From Strigops habroptila (taxonomy: Eukaryota > Chordata > Aves > Psittaciformes > Psittacidae): 64,000 bases of DNA. Position 1 is the first letter of the stretch. Every line of letters starts with the position of its first letter. Positions 1 to 13,300 of the stretch are shown in pieces. The stretch is from positions 2,572,719 to 2,636,718 of the forward strand of contig NC_044288.2 of assembly GCF_004027225.2 (NCBI RefSeq), written 5' to 3'. Position numbers and translations under genes: made by a program. The notes below the pieces were generated by a model. The model was not told the DNA's origin, ran no database searches, and saw only the letters and a program-made list of their open reading frames with translations.

Positions 1-1179
1 AGAGGAAGACAAGGCATGGATAAAGCAGGAGGTAAATGGGATCTTAAAGTCCTTTAGTAGAAAACTTGGCTTTATTTCCAGGATTAGGAAGACACTTTCA
101 GCCCCATAGAGCATGTTCCTCCTGTAATTGCCTGCTGAGGATCTCCTCACAGGATGCAGCAGTTGCTAAAGGCCTGTCATTGCGTGGCTGCACTAGCTGG
201 AGGTAGCTGAAAATGGCTTGGATTAAACAATAAATGATTCTTTTTCATTTATGGGATGCAAAAACCTGTCTGGAACCTTATATAGAAGACCCCAGATGTG
301 AAAGGGCCAAGTTACAATTTCTTTAAGTTTCAAAATAACAGTATTTCCACATTGCAAGACAACTTGCAGGTTTCAGACACTCTGGTTTTGAATTAGAAAA
401 GAATAGTAATATATCAAACTTCTGAAGAAAGCTGCTACTTCTGGGAAGGGCTTCATAAAGCCAAAGCTTTTCAGCAAGCCATGAAGGCAATGCAGTATTA
501 TAAATCACTTTCTTGGACAATGTGCATGTAATAAAACAAACTAAAATTAGCTGGAAAAAAAAACTTTCAAAGAAAAGGCCACTTTCCAACATCCTGACAA
601 ATGAACTAAGTGGGTACCCAAACAAAGGGCTAAGAGCACAATTAAGGAAAAGCAGGAACTGAAGGAGCAACGCTGGTCCAGTGCACTTCACATAGAGTCT
701 TTCATCCATCAGAGTCCCCAAAAGTGCTTGATCAAAATAATGGAAAACAGAAAGAGAACAAAATGACTTGCAGGCAAAGGTAAAAAGATAAATGGAGACT
801 GTGGCATGTATCAGAGAGAGGCAGGGAAGGGGCTTTTCAGCATTTCCTCTTACAGAAATTTCCTCAGGTCACTTATCTTCATTGCTTGTCTCTGAAATCA
901 TGATTTTTTTCCCCCCTTAAATAAGGTGACAAACTGCAGAGCATATTGCCAGCGAGAGAGCAGCAGTGATTTATTTAATAATATTAGCATATTTTCAGCA
1001 TATTTTTTGTGTCTCATTCTTTATGCCCAACATCACATTAATTGAGTGGAGATGTCTTCTAACTGACCACATGAAGCTTTCCCTTGCCCAGCCACATACA
1101 TAAAAAGCTCAAATTATTCCACCTAATCTGGCAGTTATCCATCTTACCTTTCATCCGACACCAATCTCCTCATTCACCT

Positions 1180-1330
1180 GCCTTTGGCAGGCCCACCTGG
1201 AGTTCTTCCCATTCTTCCGAGGTCTTGACTGACCTCAGTAATTCCGTGTGATCTGCAAACCTCTCATTGTTCACTTTCTTCTCGAGATCATACATGATGC
1301 CGCCCAGGATGGTGTCAGAGTCATGAGTAG
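1180..1330 (-). mobile_element. Ancient L3/CR1-like LINE fragment
   Basis: The plus strand has GTGTGATCTGCAAACCTCTC followed by TGTTCACTTTCTTCTCGAGA and TCATACATGATG. It resembles the reverse-complemented reverse-transcriptase end of L3/CR1 elements ('ATCTGCAAA ... CCAGATCATTTATGAA'). It is heavily decayed and the limits are uncertain. Confidence 0.5.
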
Positions 1331-4300
1331 AATGCAGAATGGCATTCACCCAAAATGTTCATTATTGTCCACATGTAAAGCCAATGTAGGAAGCTTGAAA
1401 ATCAAAGTGTGTGTTTGAATAATATAACAGTCATCCTTTATTTTATCAATTATTTAGGGGTGTTTTGCTTAATGGTTTACTTTTTTTCCCTTGAACATGG
1501 AAGAATATCAGCATATAAAAGAGTTGCATTAACACTACAATAATAGAGCTGTATTGGGCACCATTGTCACAGACTCATTGGAGAACAGCTAAGGTCTGGG
1601 ACTGAGAGACATGATGCATGTTTCCTAGAGAGAAAGGAAGGCTTGGGATATCCTGCAGTAAAGACCCAACCTGAGTGCTAGAGGATTCAGTGGCACAACT
1701 GATAAGCTCTGCAGGAGGTCTAACATCATTTGACAAATAGTAGTGGGGAAGAAGAGGGAACATGAGTCCCATGGGTCTTCAACAGAAGCAGCCACCAAGG
1801 GGGTGCTGCTGGAAGATGTGTCTCCTGGGATTCTTCTGCACACATTGCTGGGGTAACTCACTGCGTTGTTCTTGTTCGAACAGCTCTGTTCAGACAGCGA
1901 CGTGAGTCACTCCAGCATATTTAGATCCTTACATAACTAATGCCAAAAGGCAAGGTGTTGCAGCACTGCTGCCAACATAAATGCCCAGGGACCAGCTTTG
2001 CACTCAAGAACATGAGTAAGCATCCCCTCCAGAAGAGACTGAGAGCATCTCTTAGGCATTACCAGCATGGTATTTTGCAACAGGAATGAGCTGGAGCTCT
2101 ACCTCTGGTGGCAACTGTTTTAGCAAATAAAGTAGTGGTGAGGCAAGGTTAAAAATAATAATAAATAAATCAGGAATATTTCTATGTTTCCAGGGCAAAC
2201 CCTGATCCATGGAGTTATGCACAACCCATTGGTGCACTTTTCACCACGACACGTGAAGTGTTTACCTAACATCACAGAACCTTCGTAGACCCTAGAGATA
2301 CAGGTGAGCATCACTGCAGGCCAATTACAAACAGGAACCAGAGATGGTTTTGCATTTACAGTTCAGTATTAAATAGCAACAGGAAACTTCTGCTCAAATC
2401 TCTCAACCATCATGTCTCCTACGGAGTTGCAGGGACCCCTCTAGCTTTGTGCCAGTGAATAAGTGTGAAATGGACTTTACAAAAGGCATGTATTTTACCA
2501 TGTTCTCCAAGTTATGCATCTCACTTGCCTACCCAAAACAGCAGCTGCCTCACACCTGCCCCTGCAACAAGGGAAACTCCCTTTATTAAAGGTTTGGTCC
2601 CCAGGAAACAGAATGACACTATTGCCTTGCAGATACACACCACACCCAGCACTTACTTCTAACTAGGCTGGTAACCACTTCAAAGCAGCACTGCCCTGAG
2701 TAATGCTAATTCCTGAGAGGGTTAAATCAACATTACCTGAATAAGAACAGCTAGCAAACCCAAAGACTTCAGCTAGGTAGATATCTGTGCTGAGCCACGT
2801 CTGAGGCTATGACCCAGAGAAGACTAGGAAGATGAAGGGCCAGATCCTCATGCCTCTCTGACAGCAGGATATTGCGTGGGTGAGAGATGATCCCAGAAAA
2901 TGATGTGTCTCCTTATATTTCAGAATAACTGAGGGAAAGTTATGAACCTGGCAATTTAATCTTAGAGAAGTTTTTTTACCCCAAATCTGATGGTAACATG
3001 GGGCCTTGTGCATATAAGGAGGTGCTGGAGTGTCTCTGTCCCATCTTTGTACAAAATCCTTTCTCATCTGGGATGCTTTAGGGGAGTTAAAGCAGAATTC
3101 ATAACCCACAAGCAAAAGTCAAGTTATGGATCAGCCCTGAATCACGAGATTAGATCAGAACCACTGTTTTACCAGAGACAAAGCAAGAAAACCCATTTCC
3201 TCCAGGAGGGATTGTCTATCTCCACCCTGTCTTAAAACATGAAAACCAAAGACAGAATGCCAGCACGTTTTGTCAACAAGGGCAAAAAGCTGTTCTTGTA
3301 AAACATCTTGCGTTCAAGGACCTACTCATGGCATCAAGTGAACTCTTCAGCTCTTGGATTATCAAAGAGAAAACTCCTTTTCCCAAAGCCATCTCCTTCC
3401 TACAGACGAACCTTGCCACCCAAGTGGGTCTGCTCCATAATTACAGCTGTACATTACTTTTTAACCTCAAACCAGCTTGCTGGCCTCAGGCAGTGACCTC
3501 AGCACTGTATGGACTGCTCCTTAAATCTCAGACTTCAGCAGGTTACGGGTAGTTGCCTAGTTAAAATAATATATTGCCAAACTGGTCTCTTCAGATCCCT
3601 CCTCTTCTCCAAATGGATTACCCAGAATCTTGGCATTTTGCTCTTAATTCCACAACTGACAGATCTCCATCCTGACTCTGGGAAAGGATTAAAGCTTAGT
3701 GTCCCACAAACCTGTGTAGTGGGAATGCATTTCTTATGCTCTTGCAACCTTTCACTACCACCCACCCCCTGCTTTCCAAGGTAGATCTGGTATTCTTGGT
3801 CTAAAAGCACTATTTCATGTGAGACCAGTAATAGAACTGGGCACCATCAGGAGCGTTTTCCTTCTCCTGTGAGCAGATGCCTCTGACTAGATGCTCCCTG
3901 TAGAAGTCACTCTGGGTTTACCTCTTTTTGGGGCTGGCAGAAAGGCAAGAGGCTCTGCAGAGCACAGGGTTGAAGCTCAAAGCACCTTAGGCACACATTT
4001 CATGTAAACACCACTGCTTCTGAATCACTTTCTCTTCACTTCAGGCACATGCTGCTGAGGGACCATCAAATAGTGATGTTCTGATCTATACAGAAAGCTG
4101 CTACAGCCTTGTAAAGAGGTTTTAAAATTTCATTTTCTTCTGTTTTCCCTTCTTTCTCTATCCCCATCATACACGTATTAACGTGGCCAAACATTCTATA
4201 ATAATTGTTGTCTACAATTGAAACTGTCTTAAACTGCTTCAATGAACTTTTCTCTAAATCATGTGGCCATAAACCAATACAAAGGGTGGAGAGGACAGAA

Positions 4301-7300
4301 TAAATGCTCTTGTCTTAGCACTCAGATAATCCATATATTGGGAGTCTACATTTTATATGTATGTTTTTATGAGACTGTATAAGTTAGTCAAAGTACTAGA
4401 CTCAGAGCAGTTAGATCTCCAAATATCACTTACAAAACAGCCACAGAGAAAAGAGTATGATATTTTTATGTTGCTTCAAAGTGCGACAAGTCACGAAGAG
4501 CGTTAGAGGGAACAGTCGCTGATGGCTCCTTCTCTGGTGATGGCACAGGTTTTAAGAGAGTAAAAGAAAGACTCATTAAACACATTTGAAACTTTTCAGG
4601 TGAAATTAAAGTGCTTTTGTATTTCTGAAGCCTGGTTTGGATGCTGTGGATGTCAGTAGCCAGGACTCAAAGGTGTCAGAGTTCTGCTTTCCACCATGAC
4701 TAATTCATCACTGCTTGCAAATGATGTTCAAACTGAGATCCTTTGCAATAAATGCAAAAGCCAAGAAGCTGAGGCTTATTAATTTGAGCTGAAGGTCCCA
4801 TTCAGCTAGCTGTTAGCAGTTGCATGTGGCTACATTCTAAGAAGCAGGTGCCTTTCTTTTCAAGTAACAAATATAGTTAAAAAATGCATAAAACTCGTTC
4901 ATGCTACAGGGAGGCAAACTGAGTTAATCATTCACCACCTCAAAGCAGGACAAGAGTTACAGTGCTTGTCTGACCATAAACCATAATAAATTTCCTTGAA
5001 ACACCATCCCTTGCTCTCAGAATTACTTCTTTAAATACCAGACCATTTTCTAAATCAGTGTTATAGGTAGGTCAGCAGAAGGATATTGTGCTGACTGTTG
5101 CTTCATTCCTGGCTGATTACAGTCATAAGCAAAACATGGTTTCAAACTGTCTTATCATTTCAGAATAGCCTCCAACACAGCAGCACCAGGCTTCCCCATG
5201 CTGCCAGCAACAGCATCCCTCTTCTGCCTCTGAAGACATGGACATGAGAGGAAGCTGAGCACAAAACAGCTGCTTGATCTATCTGTGAGGCTGAAGAGAA
5301 AGCTGTTCTGGTTTAGTATGTCCAACCAGGCTTTCAACAGCCTCTTCCTCCTAGGTAGAGACAATAAATGAAGTCCAGAAGGTTATGTAAATGTTGATGG
5401 GCAGGACCTAACGGGTGGTAAGAGGTAGGGAAACGACGAATGTGCTCCAGGAAATCTTTGTTTGATCTTAGGCCCTTGAGATATCCTAGAGGACAAAGGT
5501 TTCAGGTAGAAATCTCCCTGCATACCTCCTTCCTATGACCAGCAGCATTCCTATGTCTTCACAACTCAGTGATCTAACCAGGGTCTTGTGCTGCTGGAGA
5601 AAACACAAGAAGGAGCCCACTTAAGCAGAGAAAGGCATAGACTGGGCAAAAAAACACAGACAGCCCTTTCAGGGTCCAATCCACCTTCCAGTGACACCTC
5701 TGAGCAGCCCTGAACCTGGCTCATGCAGAACACTCACACTGTCCCTGCCTGGGCATCTGCTACAGACAGGGGTCTGCACAGACAGGGGTCTGCACCCAGG
5801 TGCTGTCACCACTCTCATCCAAGGTGCCTCTCTCCACAGAGTCATGGACCAAGGAGCCAAACAGAGATCAGGATTTCCACCCCTGTTTAGGCAGTGCAGT
5901 GTTGAACCTCACCATTAATGATGCTTTCTGCAGGACCAGTGCCAAGACCCACAGACAAATCTGATAATTCACCCTGCATATGCTAAGACTCCACCATCAT
6001 CCCCCCTCCAACCCTGCACAAGCTATGGAAGGTTTTTTCCATATGCTGGGTTCAGAGGTCTGTTTAAACCTTTGACTGAGAGATGCACAGTGTGGAATGA
6101 TCTAAAGAAATCATGATGCCAGACACAACTGGCTTCTTCCAAGACCAGCAGAGGACACCAGAACCCACAGGGCCTGTCTTGCTCTCTTTCCCTAGCAAAG
6201 GCTGACTCAGGGCAGGTTTGAAGCACACACCAGGGTGTATGAGATGATGTTCTGTGCTGCCACCCATTAACAAGGGTGTCTGCTGAAAGAGAGCTACAGA
6301 GTCGTCAATTGAGGTGATTAAGTGCTATAAACTGGATCTCAAGGAGGACCGGACATCTCTGATGGGTAGCAAATATCTACCGTTCATTGTTAGGCCTCCA
6401 GGCCCTACTTCTCCTTCTCCTTTCTGGATGACAAGTGTTATTCCCAGCCTGAAGGCATGCTGTAAATATCAAAACATTCTCACCCTACATAAACATTAGC
6501 AACAATATTTAAATCACACTCTAGAGGCAAATTGGCTAAAATTCAAAGGTGACACAGAGAGAGCAGCCCTTGAAGAAAGCATCACATGCAGAGGTTTTGT
6601 TCCAACTTGCCCATACTCGCCCACTCTCTGCTACCCCTGATCTGAGAGGGCAGATCAACCACAGTTCAGCCAGTGGGGCATTAGACATCCGGTGTATCAA
6701 AACACACATCCGATGCTGAAGGTCTTCTTAAGGGATAAAATTGTGTTTCTTTTTAAGATATATACAAATAGCTGTTCCTTTGGACTAAGGCTCCAAGATT
6801 CTAAGTGGAAAGTGGGGTCCTTCCCCAAGACCAGGATGTAGCAATCAGCGTTCCAACTTGCATTTGACATCTTCCTTAAATCCCCAACTCCTAGAGTCAT
6901 GGTGTGATGTGAGACCACGTTCTTTTCACAAAGATTAAAGTATGCTCCTGCTGCCTCTGTTGAAAAGCACACTTCAAACATGACATTTGCTGGCTCAACA
7001 TCAAAAAAAAACAATTAAGAAAGACCCACACTGACATTCTTCTATATGGCCAGATGTTGAAGTCAGTGTTAGACTGAAGTCATTTTCATACAGATTCGTG
7101 ACCCTTTACATTTCTGAGCTTAGTGCAAAAGTATTCTAGTAACCCCTCTAGGGATATGGCCAATACAATGGTAACTGAACTGTATTTCTTAGTACTTACA
7201 ACTTTTGCAGTGTCCTTTACCTAAGTAGTCTGCTCTTCATTTTTTCCCCAGTTTCCATACCTCCCCTCAAGCTTTACGCCTGTGTGCCACAGAGTCATGG

Positions 7301-9023
7301 CCCCAGAAACTCTTCAATCGCCCCCCACTGCAGCCCTCCAGCTCACCTCTCTGAAGCCAAAATGATGTGAATTTGCAAGAGCAACTTTTTGTCTTGTATG
7401 CACCTTCAGATGCGTCTGCTCCTCTGTATGAGGGAATTTGGACAAGTCCATGCAGATGCTCGGTGGGGGGCAGGCAGCCACCAAAGTGGTTTGCTATTTG
7501 TGCTGCTTTTTCATGGTCTCCTGCACCCTTGGTATTAGTGGTAAGAGAAAGAGAAGGAGCGCTCTGGCTGGACCCAAAGACCCATATAGGCTCTTTCAGA
7601 GCACTTAGAACTGGAATCAGCTGTGCACAAACTGAGTTTCTTTAGGGAGAGTGATGATGCTACAACTCAAGTTTTGCATGCCTAGCTTCGAGCTTGGACC
7701 TGGACCTCTTTGTATCTCTGCGCCCATCCCCTTGTGCATGTGTATGCAAATATTTCTGTGTCCCAAACATGCCAAGTACACACGCACACTGAAACGTGTC
7801 CCCAGTCTCTTGCCTGCAAATGAGAACAGACGTGAAGCCAGCCAGACTCTTCAGCTTCTGAACACTGGGCCTGCTGTCGGCTCCTAGTATGAGCTGAGAG
7901 CTCTAATTTACACAAGAGGCCCAGGTCTTGTAACTCTCTAGGAGCTAAGAAGAATGAAGATCTCTTCTGAAAATAAAACTTTGAGGCAGCAAGAAGTATC
8001 AGCTGTCCCCCAAAAATAGGCAGCAGCATCTTGTCCAAAGTGTCCATGTGGAAAAAGCCTGCAGCTCCCTGTCCTGTGATGCTGTGAGAAAGGTGATGAC
8101 AATGAGGAAGCAAAATCCCACACCTACCCTCGGGCTTTGAGGCTGTCACAGCTGCGCTCAGTGTTCTGTGCTGGACCCAATGCTTGTCTTTATCTCAAGG
8201 AGACTTTGGTCAAGTCTCCTTTAGGCTTCTCTGTGAGAAGTCCGCATCTCCAAGTCTCCTGCCCAGAGGTCCCTTTCCACTGAGAAGGCTCCCATGCACA
8301 ACACACCATTCAAAGCCAGGCACATCTTGGTGTCACCTTCCCCTGGCTGCTCAGAGGACTCCTGCTTACATGGCTCTTCCTCAGAGCATCCCTCCAGTGC
8401 TGCATTCAGCTGGTTTATACCAGCTCTATCTGTGCTGTCAGATGCATCAGATCACCCTCTCTGAAGCAAAGCAGATGTGATTCTGCAGACAATGTGCTCC
8501 AGGGACGGCTCCCCACAGGCACCATGGATCAGCCTGTTCTCCATCCCGATCTCTCCCAGCGTTGGGTGCCTACGAGCTCTCCCCCATGCCCTCCTGCTGG
8601 CTTTGAAAACACACAGCACATGTCCTCGCCATTGTGCTACTGAAACATCATGCTGTGACAAAGCCATCTTTATGACCTGAGAAACCACTACAAAAACAAT
8701 AGCATTTCCACAAAGCTCAGAGAAGAGCCATGCTGAGAGCTGTTTGGACCTAGGCACTGTGCCCTAAAGGAACCCCCCTGAGCAGTGGGACATGAGCTGC
8801 TCATCTCCACCAGCCAGGGGGTGAGAATCTGCTTGTGGGGCCGGTGCCATTAGCAATATGGATGTAGACACTGTGACTTACCCCATAAGTGTAAGCTGAC
8901 ATTGAGCTGCCCTTTCATGCTGCTTCTCTCTCTTTCATTGCTCCATGTCTCCTGTCTTGACATCTCTCACCCATTTCCCTTTTCTCACTCTGATGTCCTC
9001 TTTTTGACTTCAATCTAAAAACT

Positions 9024-9265
9024 AAGCAAGTGTGGAAAGCAAAATAGAAGAGCAAGGAAGAGAAGAGAGGAAAAGGTGAAAGGAAAAAATTGAAATAATC
9101 GTGGTATAGTCATAACAACAAAAAGGTAAAAAGATAAAGAAAGGGGAAGGAAAAGCAGAGCAGGGGACCACAGCTGTGGGTTGGAAATGGGGAAAGACAA
9201 AGTGTGGAAAGCTTCAGTCAGGGAAAGGTGGAAATGCAAGAGGAAAGGAAAGGAAATGGCCAGCC
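9024..9265. repeat. Purine-rich tract
   Basis: About 240 bp is strongly purine-biased on plus (GAAAGG, GAAGAG, AAGGAAAG words), with AAGTGTGGAAAGC-like words near both ends. It is not a tandem repeat. Confidence 0.6.
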
Positions 9266-9844
9266 TGACTGGGAGAGGCAGTCATCTATCAGCGAATGAA
9301 GGGGAGCAATAATAGGGCAGCACTGCACAGCTTGAGAAACTGATGGTGTGGGCTGGGTCACATCCCCCTGCATACAGCAGGCACACAGCTAATGCCCTGG
9401 TGGGCACAGCAGCACAGTGAGGTCTGAAAGCTACCTACAGGGGAGACCAGCCTGGAGAGCACGACAGCAGCCTGCCCTGCACTAGACAGGGCTTTTATCA
9501 GCACATTTCCCCCATTAACTCAGGCATATTCAACCCCACTGGCCCAGACTCACTGAGTCCTTCTTTGCTCACAATTTCCATTTGCTTTATCAGCCACTGA
9601 TTTTGCTGGTCTCCTTCACATCCTGTCCCTCCGAGCTCCTTGGCTGTGCTTCCCCTCTGCTGGCATGTCTAGGAGAGAAGCTCAGGGTCTCAGGCATTTC
9701 TGATCTATCAGTCATTTCAACACCGTCTCCTAGCGAGTTTCCCCAGGATCAGAGTGACAGTGCAGACCTGAACTGCTCCAGCACACGCAAGAGGGATGGT
9801 CAAGGGCACTTCAGAGGCTGAGTGCCATGTGTCTTGGTGTCATT

Positions 9845-10380
9845 GAATCATACAATCATAGAATGGGTTGGGTTGGACGGTACCTTCAAAGGCCACCTAG
9901 TCCAACTCCCTGCAATGAGCAGGGACACCTTCAACTAGACCAGATTGCCCAGAACCACATCCAGCCTTGCCTTGAATGTCTCCAGGGATGGTGCATCTAC
10001 CCCGGAGCCATGCTCTGGGCAATCTGTGCCAAGATTTCCCCACCCTCATTGTAAGGAATTTTTTTTCCTCAAATCCAGCCTGAATCTCCCCTCTTTTGTT
10101 TTAAAACCATCACCCCTCATCCTATCACAACAGGCCCTGCTAAGAAGTCTCACCCCATCGTTCATGTAGGCCCCTTTTAAGAACTCAAAGGCTGCAACAA
10201 GGTCTCCCTGGAGTCTTCTCTAGCCTGAACAAGCCCAACTCTCTCAGCTTTTCCTCATAGGAGAGGTGCTCCATCCATCTGATCATTTTTGTGTCCCTCC
10301 TCTGGACCCTCTCCAACAGGTCCATGTCTTTCCTGTACTGAGGGCTCCAGAGCTGGAATCTGTACTCCAGGTGGCGTCAG
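9845..10380 (-). mobile_element. CR1 LINE, about 535 bp
   Basis: Starts with the CR1 terminal octamers reversed (GAATCATACAATCATAGAAT), then GGTTGGGTTGGACGGTACC, AGACCAGATTGCCCAGAACC and the CCATCACCCCTCATCCTATC block. It ends with GCCTGAACAAGCCCAACTCT and GGGCTCCAGAGCTGGAATCT. This is the longest and best-preserved CR1 in the window. Open frames inside are not a usable reverse transcriptase. Confidence 0.95.
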
Positions 10381-13300
10381 CTCTGTAGGAACCATGGACT
10401 ATAGGGCCTCACTTCTTCCCTGCTCCAGGGCTGAGGCATGAGCAACAGTGTGGCTCCCTGATCATGTCTCAGGGACATCTCGAGATCTCAGGATCTCAGC
10501 TCTGCAATTCAGAGTCTGGACAAGGAATATGATGATGGAGCCATTCCCACCTGACATTACCCCATGGAAGGCAGAGAGCAAAGGCGCTTTGATGACCAAA
10601 GAAACCACATTAAGGCTCCATCCCTTCTCTTAAACTATGACACGTGCACATCGTTGCACCATCCCCCATGGGCTAGGAGCGGAAGCTGCCTTTCATAGTG
10701 CTCTGGCAGCTTTACCTGGAGGAGAATGGTTGGCTAATCACCCTGGCGCTGGAAGGTTTGGCACTGGAGCTGATCCCAGCACAGTGGCATGGATGGGAAG
10801 GCGAGCCTCACCCTTCGGACCGGGATAATATTTTTCTAATGGCTTGCAGTGGTTGGCTTTTGTTTTGCTGAGCTGTTGCTATGCACCTGAGGCTCCACAA
10901 GGGAAGTCGGCTCTCTAGAGGAAACAACACTGGCAAAAAGTCACCAAATCATTGTTCTGGCTGCTTTCTGTGTCATGAACAAACACATGAATCTGCACTT
11001 GTTTATCGGGAGGCACAAGGGCAGGATTTTGCCGGTTATCCGCAGAGGTGATTTGTCTATTGGACCTGCTAGTCTCAGTGGCAGCAGTTAGCCCCAAAAA
11101 CAAAACCAGGAAGAGACTAAGTGTTCCCATACAACTTCCAGCACAATCAGCAGCCCTCCTCGAAAGCGCCTTTTAAACAAGAAATGGGAGAGGGAAAAAA
11201 CAATTAGCACCAAAGGCTTTAATAAAAAAAAGACAATTCTTCCATTAATCAGACCCTTATCAGCAGCAAAGGTGATAGAAAGCCAGTGTTTAATTGGAAC
11301 TGAGAAAATGTGTTTGTGCTGGTGTGGAGAGCCTTGTCTATGCGAGCAGGAATGTGGCCTGCATCCTGTTTTCTTTACTGATGGGGGAGGAATCCGCTCC
11401 ACAATTCCTTGAAAGGCTGCAGCATGTTTTCCACCAGCTCCATGCTGGGTTTGTGAATTAGGTTCCTGCTTCTTCGCATCCTGGAGAGCACCTTTGTGCT
11501 CAAAGGGATCCCAAAACACCAGCTTTGTTTTGTAGGAAAAGCATTGCCATCCTTCCATCGGTAGCAGCAGGTGCCTCGCTCCCAGCATCCGCCGTCCCTT
11601 CGTGCTCCGTCCGATTCCGCTATTGTCTGTGGGCAAAAGGACAATTCCCAAAACAGTGAGTTTTAAGATCCCAGTGTTGGTTTACTCACTGTACACTGAC
11701 CCTGTTATTCATCTGTGCCTTTGCAAAGGGCAAGATAGACAAATCTGAGTTTGTAAAGGATGTGAGGATCAGAGAGAAAGCCCAGTGTGGGTCTTGCTCC
11801 ATCCTGCAAGAGGTGAGCTGTTGCCTGGGCGTGCTGAGTGCCCTCAGCTCACAGGGAGATCAAGAAAAGGCAGCACGCTTGGGAGGATCCTCCTGTCCTG
11901 CTATTCGTGTTATTCCTTTGAAGGGTACTTGATCATTACCTTTTTCATGGTACATACTCAGGGACAGTGTTCAACCTCTGTCAGCTCATCAGCTCCGTCT
12001 CCAGCCCCAGGAAGGGTCTCTCTGATTCACCCAGATTCACCCTTTCCCCTCTCCAGGGGTGCTTTCTGCTTCATTATGTGTATCTCCTTTTAGCACAGCA
12101 TTCATCTACTTCACCCCATGGTGCTGTGTTGGGTGCTTCAGTGACCTTTCACCCTGTTTCAGTACCATGGCATTAAATATTAGGTTACTTTAACACCAGG
12201 ATATGTAACATTTATAAACACTTCTCCTCTTCCCAGCCCCAACCTCTCAAAAGGGAGTCACAGTCATGTCTCCATCCTGCTTTTTGTTGGTGCAGTGACT
12301 CCCAGGATGAACAGCCCCAGCCCAAATTCAACAACATCAAAACTCAAGTCAGCTTGGGTGGAGATGTCACCTGCCCAAACCTCTTAGGACTGTCCTTGGA
12401 GCACTGGCCACGCACATATAAAGTTTGGCTTTCCTATGCGGGAGTGGGAATATCGCTCAAGAGCAACTCTGCCCAAGTGTGGCAAATTCACCCAGCATTG
12501 CAGCCCAGCATAATTAAGCAGCATTCTCATTCACGTCATCTCCTGGCTTTGGCATAGGTTTTATTATAGTCATTACAAAGACAGATATTACTTTTGGATT
12601 GACTCACTTGATGGGTTGATCAGCACTTTATTGTAGCCTCCAGTTATAGCACTTTTTATGGCATCCAGAAGAACTTAACCATTAGCACACTATTAGGAAG
12701 AGCACCGGCAGCTGATTAAGTTGCTGAAGGTCAAAGACATTTGTCTTAATTGCTCCATGTGTGCTCCCTCCTCCTCCTCCCCCTCCAAGGGAGCTGGAGG
12801 GAGATCATTCTGTTTCAATAATAAAGTCACAGAGGCATACCTCGTACTTGCCATCAAATCTCCAGGGAGAGGCTTATTCACCATTTCAAAACTTGTCTAA
12901 ACTGTTATGGTCTCGCTACTGAAATGAAGTCTTAGAGGTTTTCATGGCATGTATTGAAACCGAAAAGAAAAATAAAAGCCATCAGGGTGACTTATTGAGT
13001 TGGTTAACACATATTGCAAATAATGTGCTATTAGGGTCATAATGAAGCGAATGCATGGATACACTGAAGGCAGGTTTCTGTATTTGGGAGGAAAGATGAT
13101 TTCGTTCCACCTGCAAAAGCTTGATAGTCCTGGTGGCCTCCCACATTTCAGTCTCAGCCAGATGTTTAGCTGCTCATGCAGCTTCATCTTTCAGCTCTGG
13201 ACCCATCTGAAGTCACAAAAACATCAGAAACCTCATTCCTCACTTCTTCTGACTCTACCAGCTCCTTCTTCCCACCAGGGTTTAGTTTAGCATCAAAGTC

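Larger units (their letters stand above)
1..9844. other. Intergenic DNA left of the first CR1; no gene supported
   Basis: Only short open frames in all six frames (longest 155 codons at 7682-8149, minus), with no recognisable domain, splice pattern or codon signal. Content is limited to the old LINE fragment near 1.2 kb and the purine-rich tract near 9.1 kb. In human this would be the FOXO6-EDN2 interval; I see no forkhead sequence. Confidence 0.6.

Noticed and set aside
11088-11651. 187-codon minus-strand frame
   Set aside because: No domain, mixed hydrophobic and basic composition typical of chance translation, and no splice or promoter support for the whole frame.
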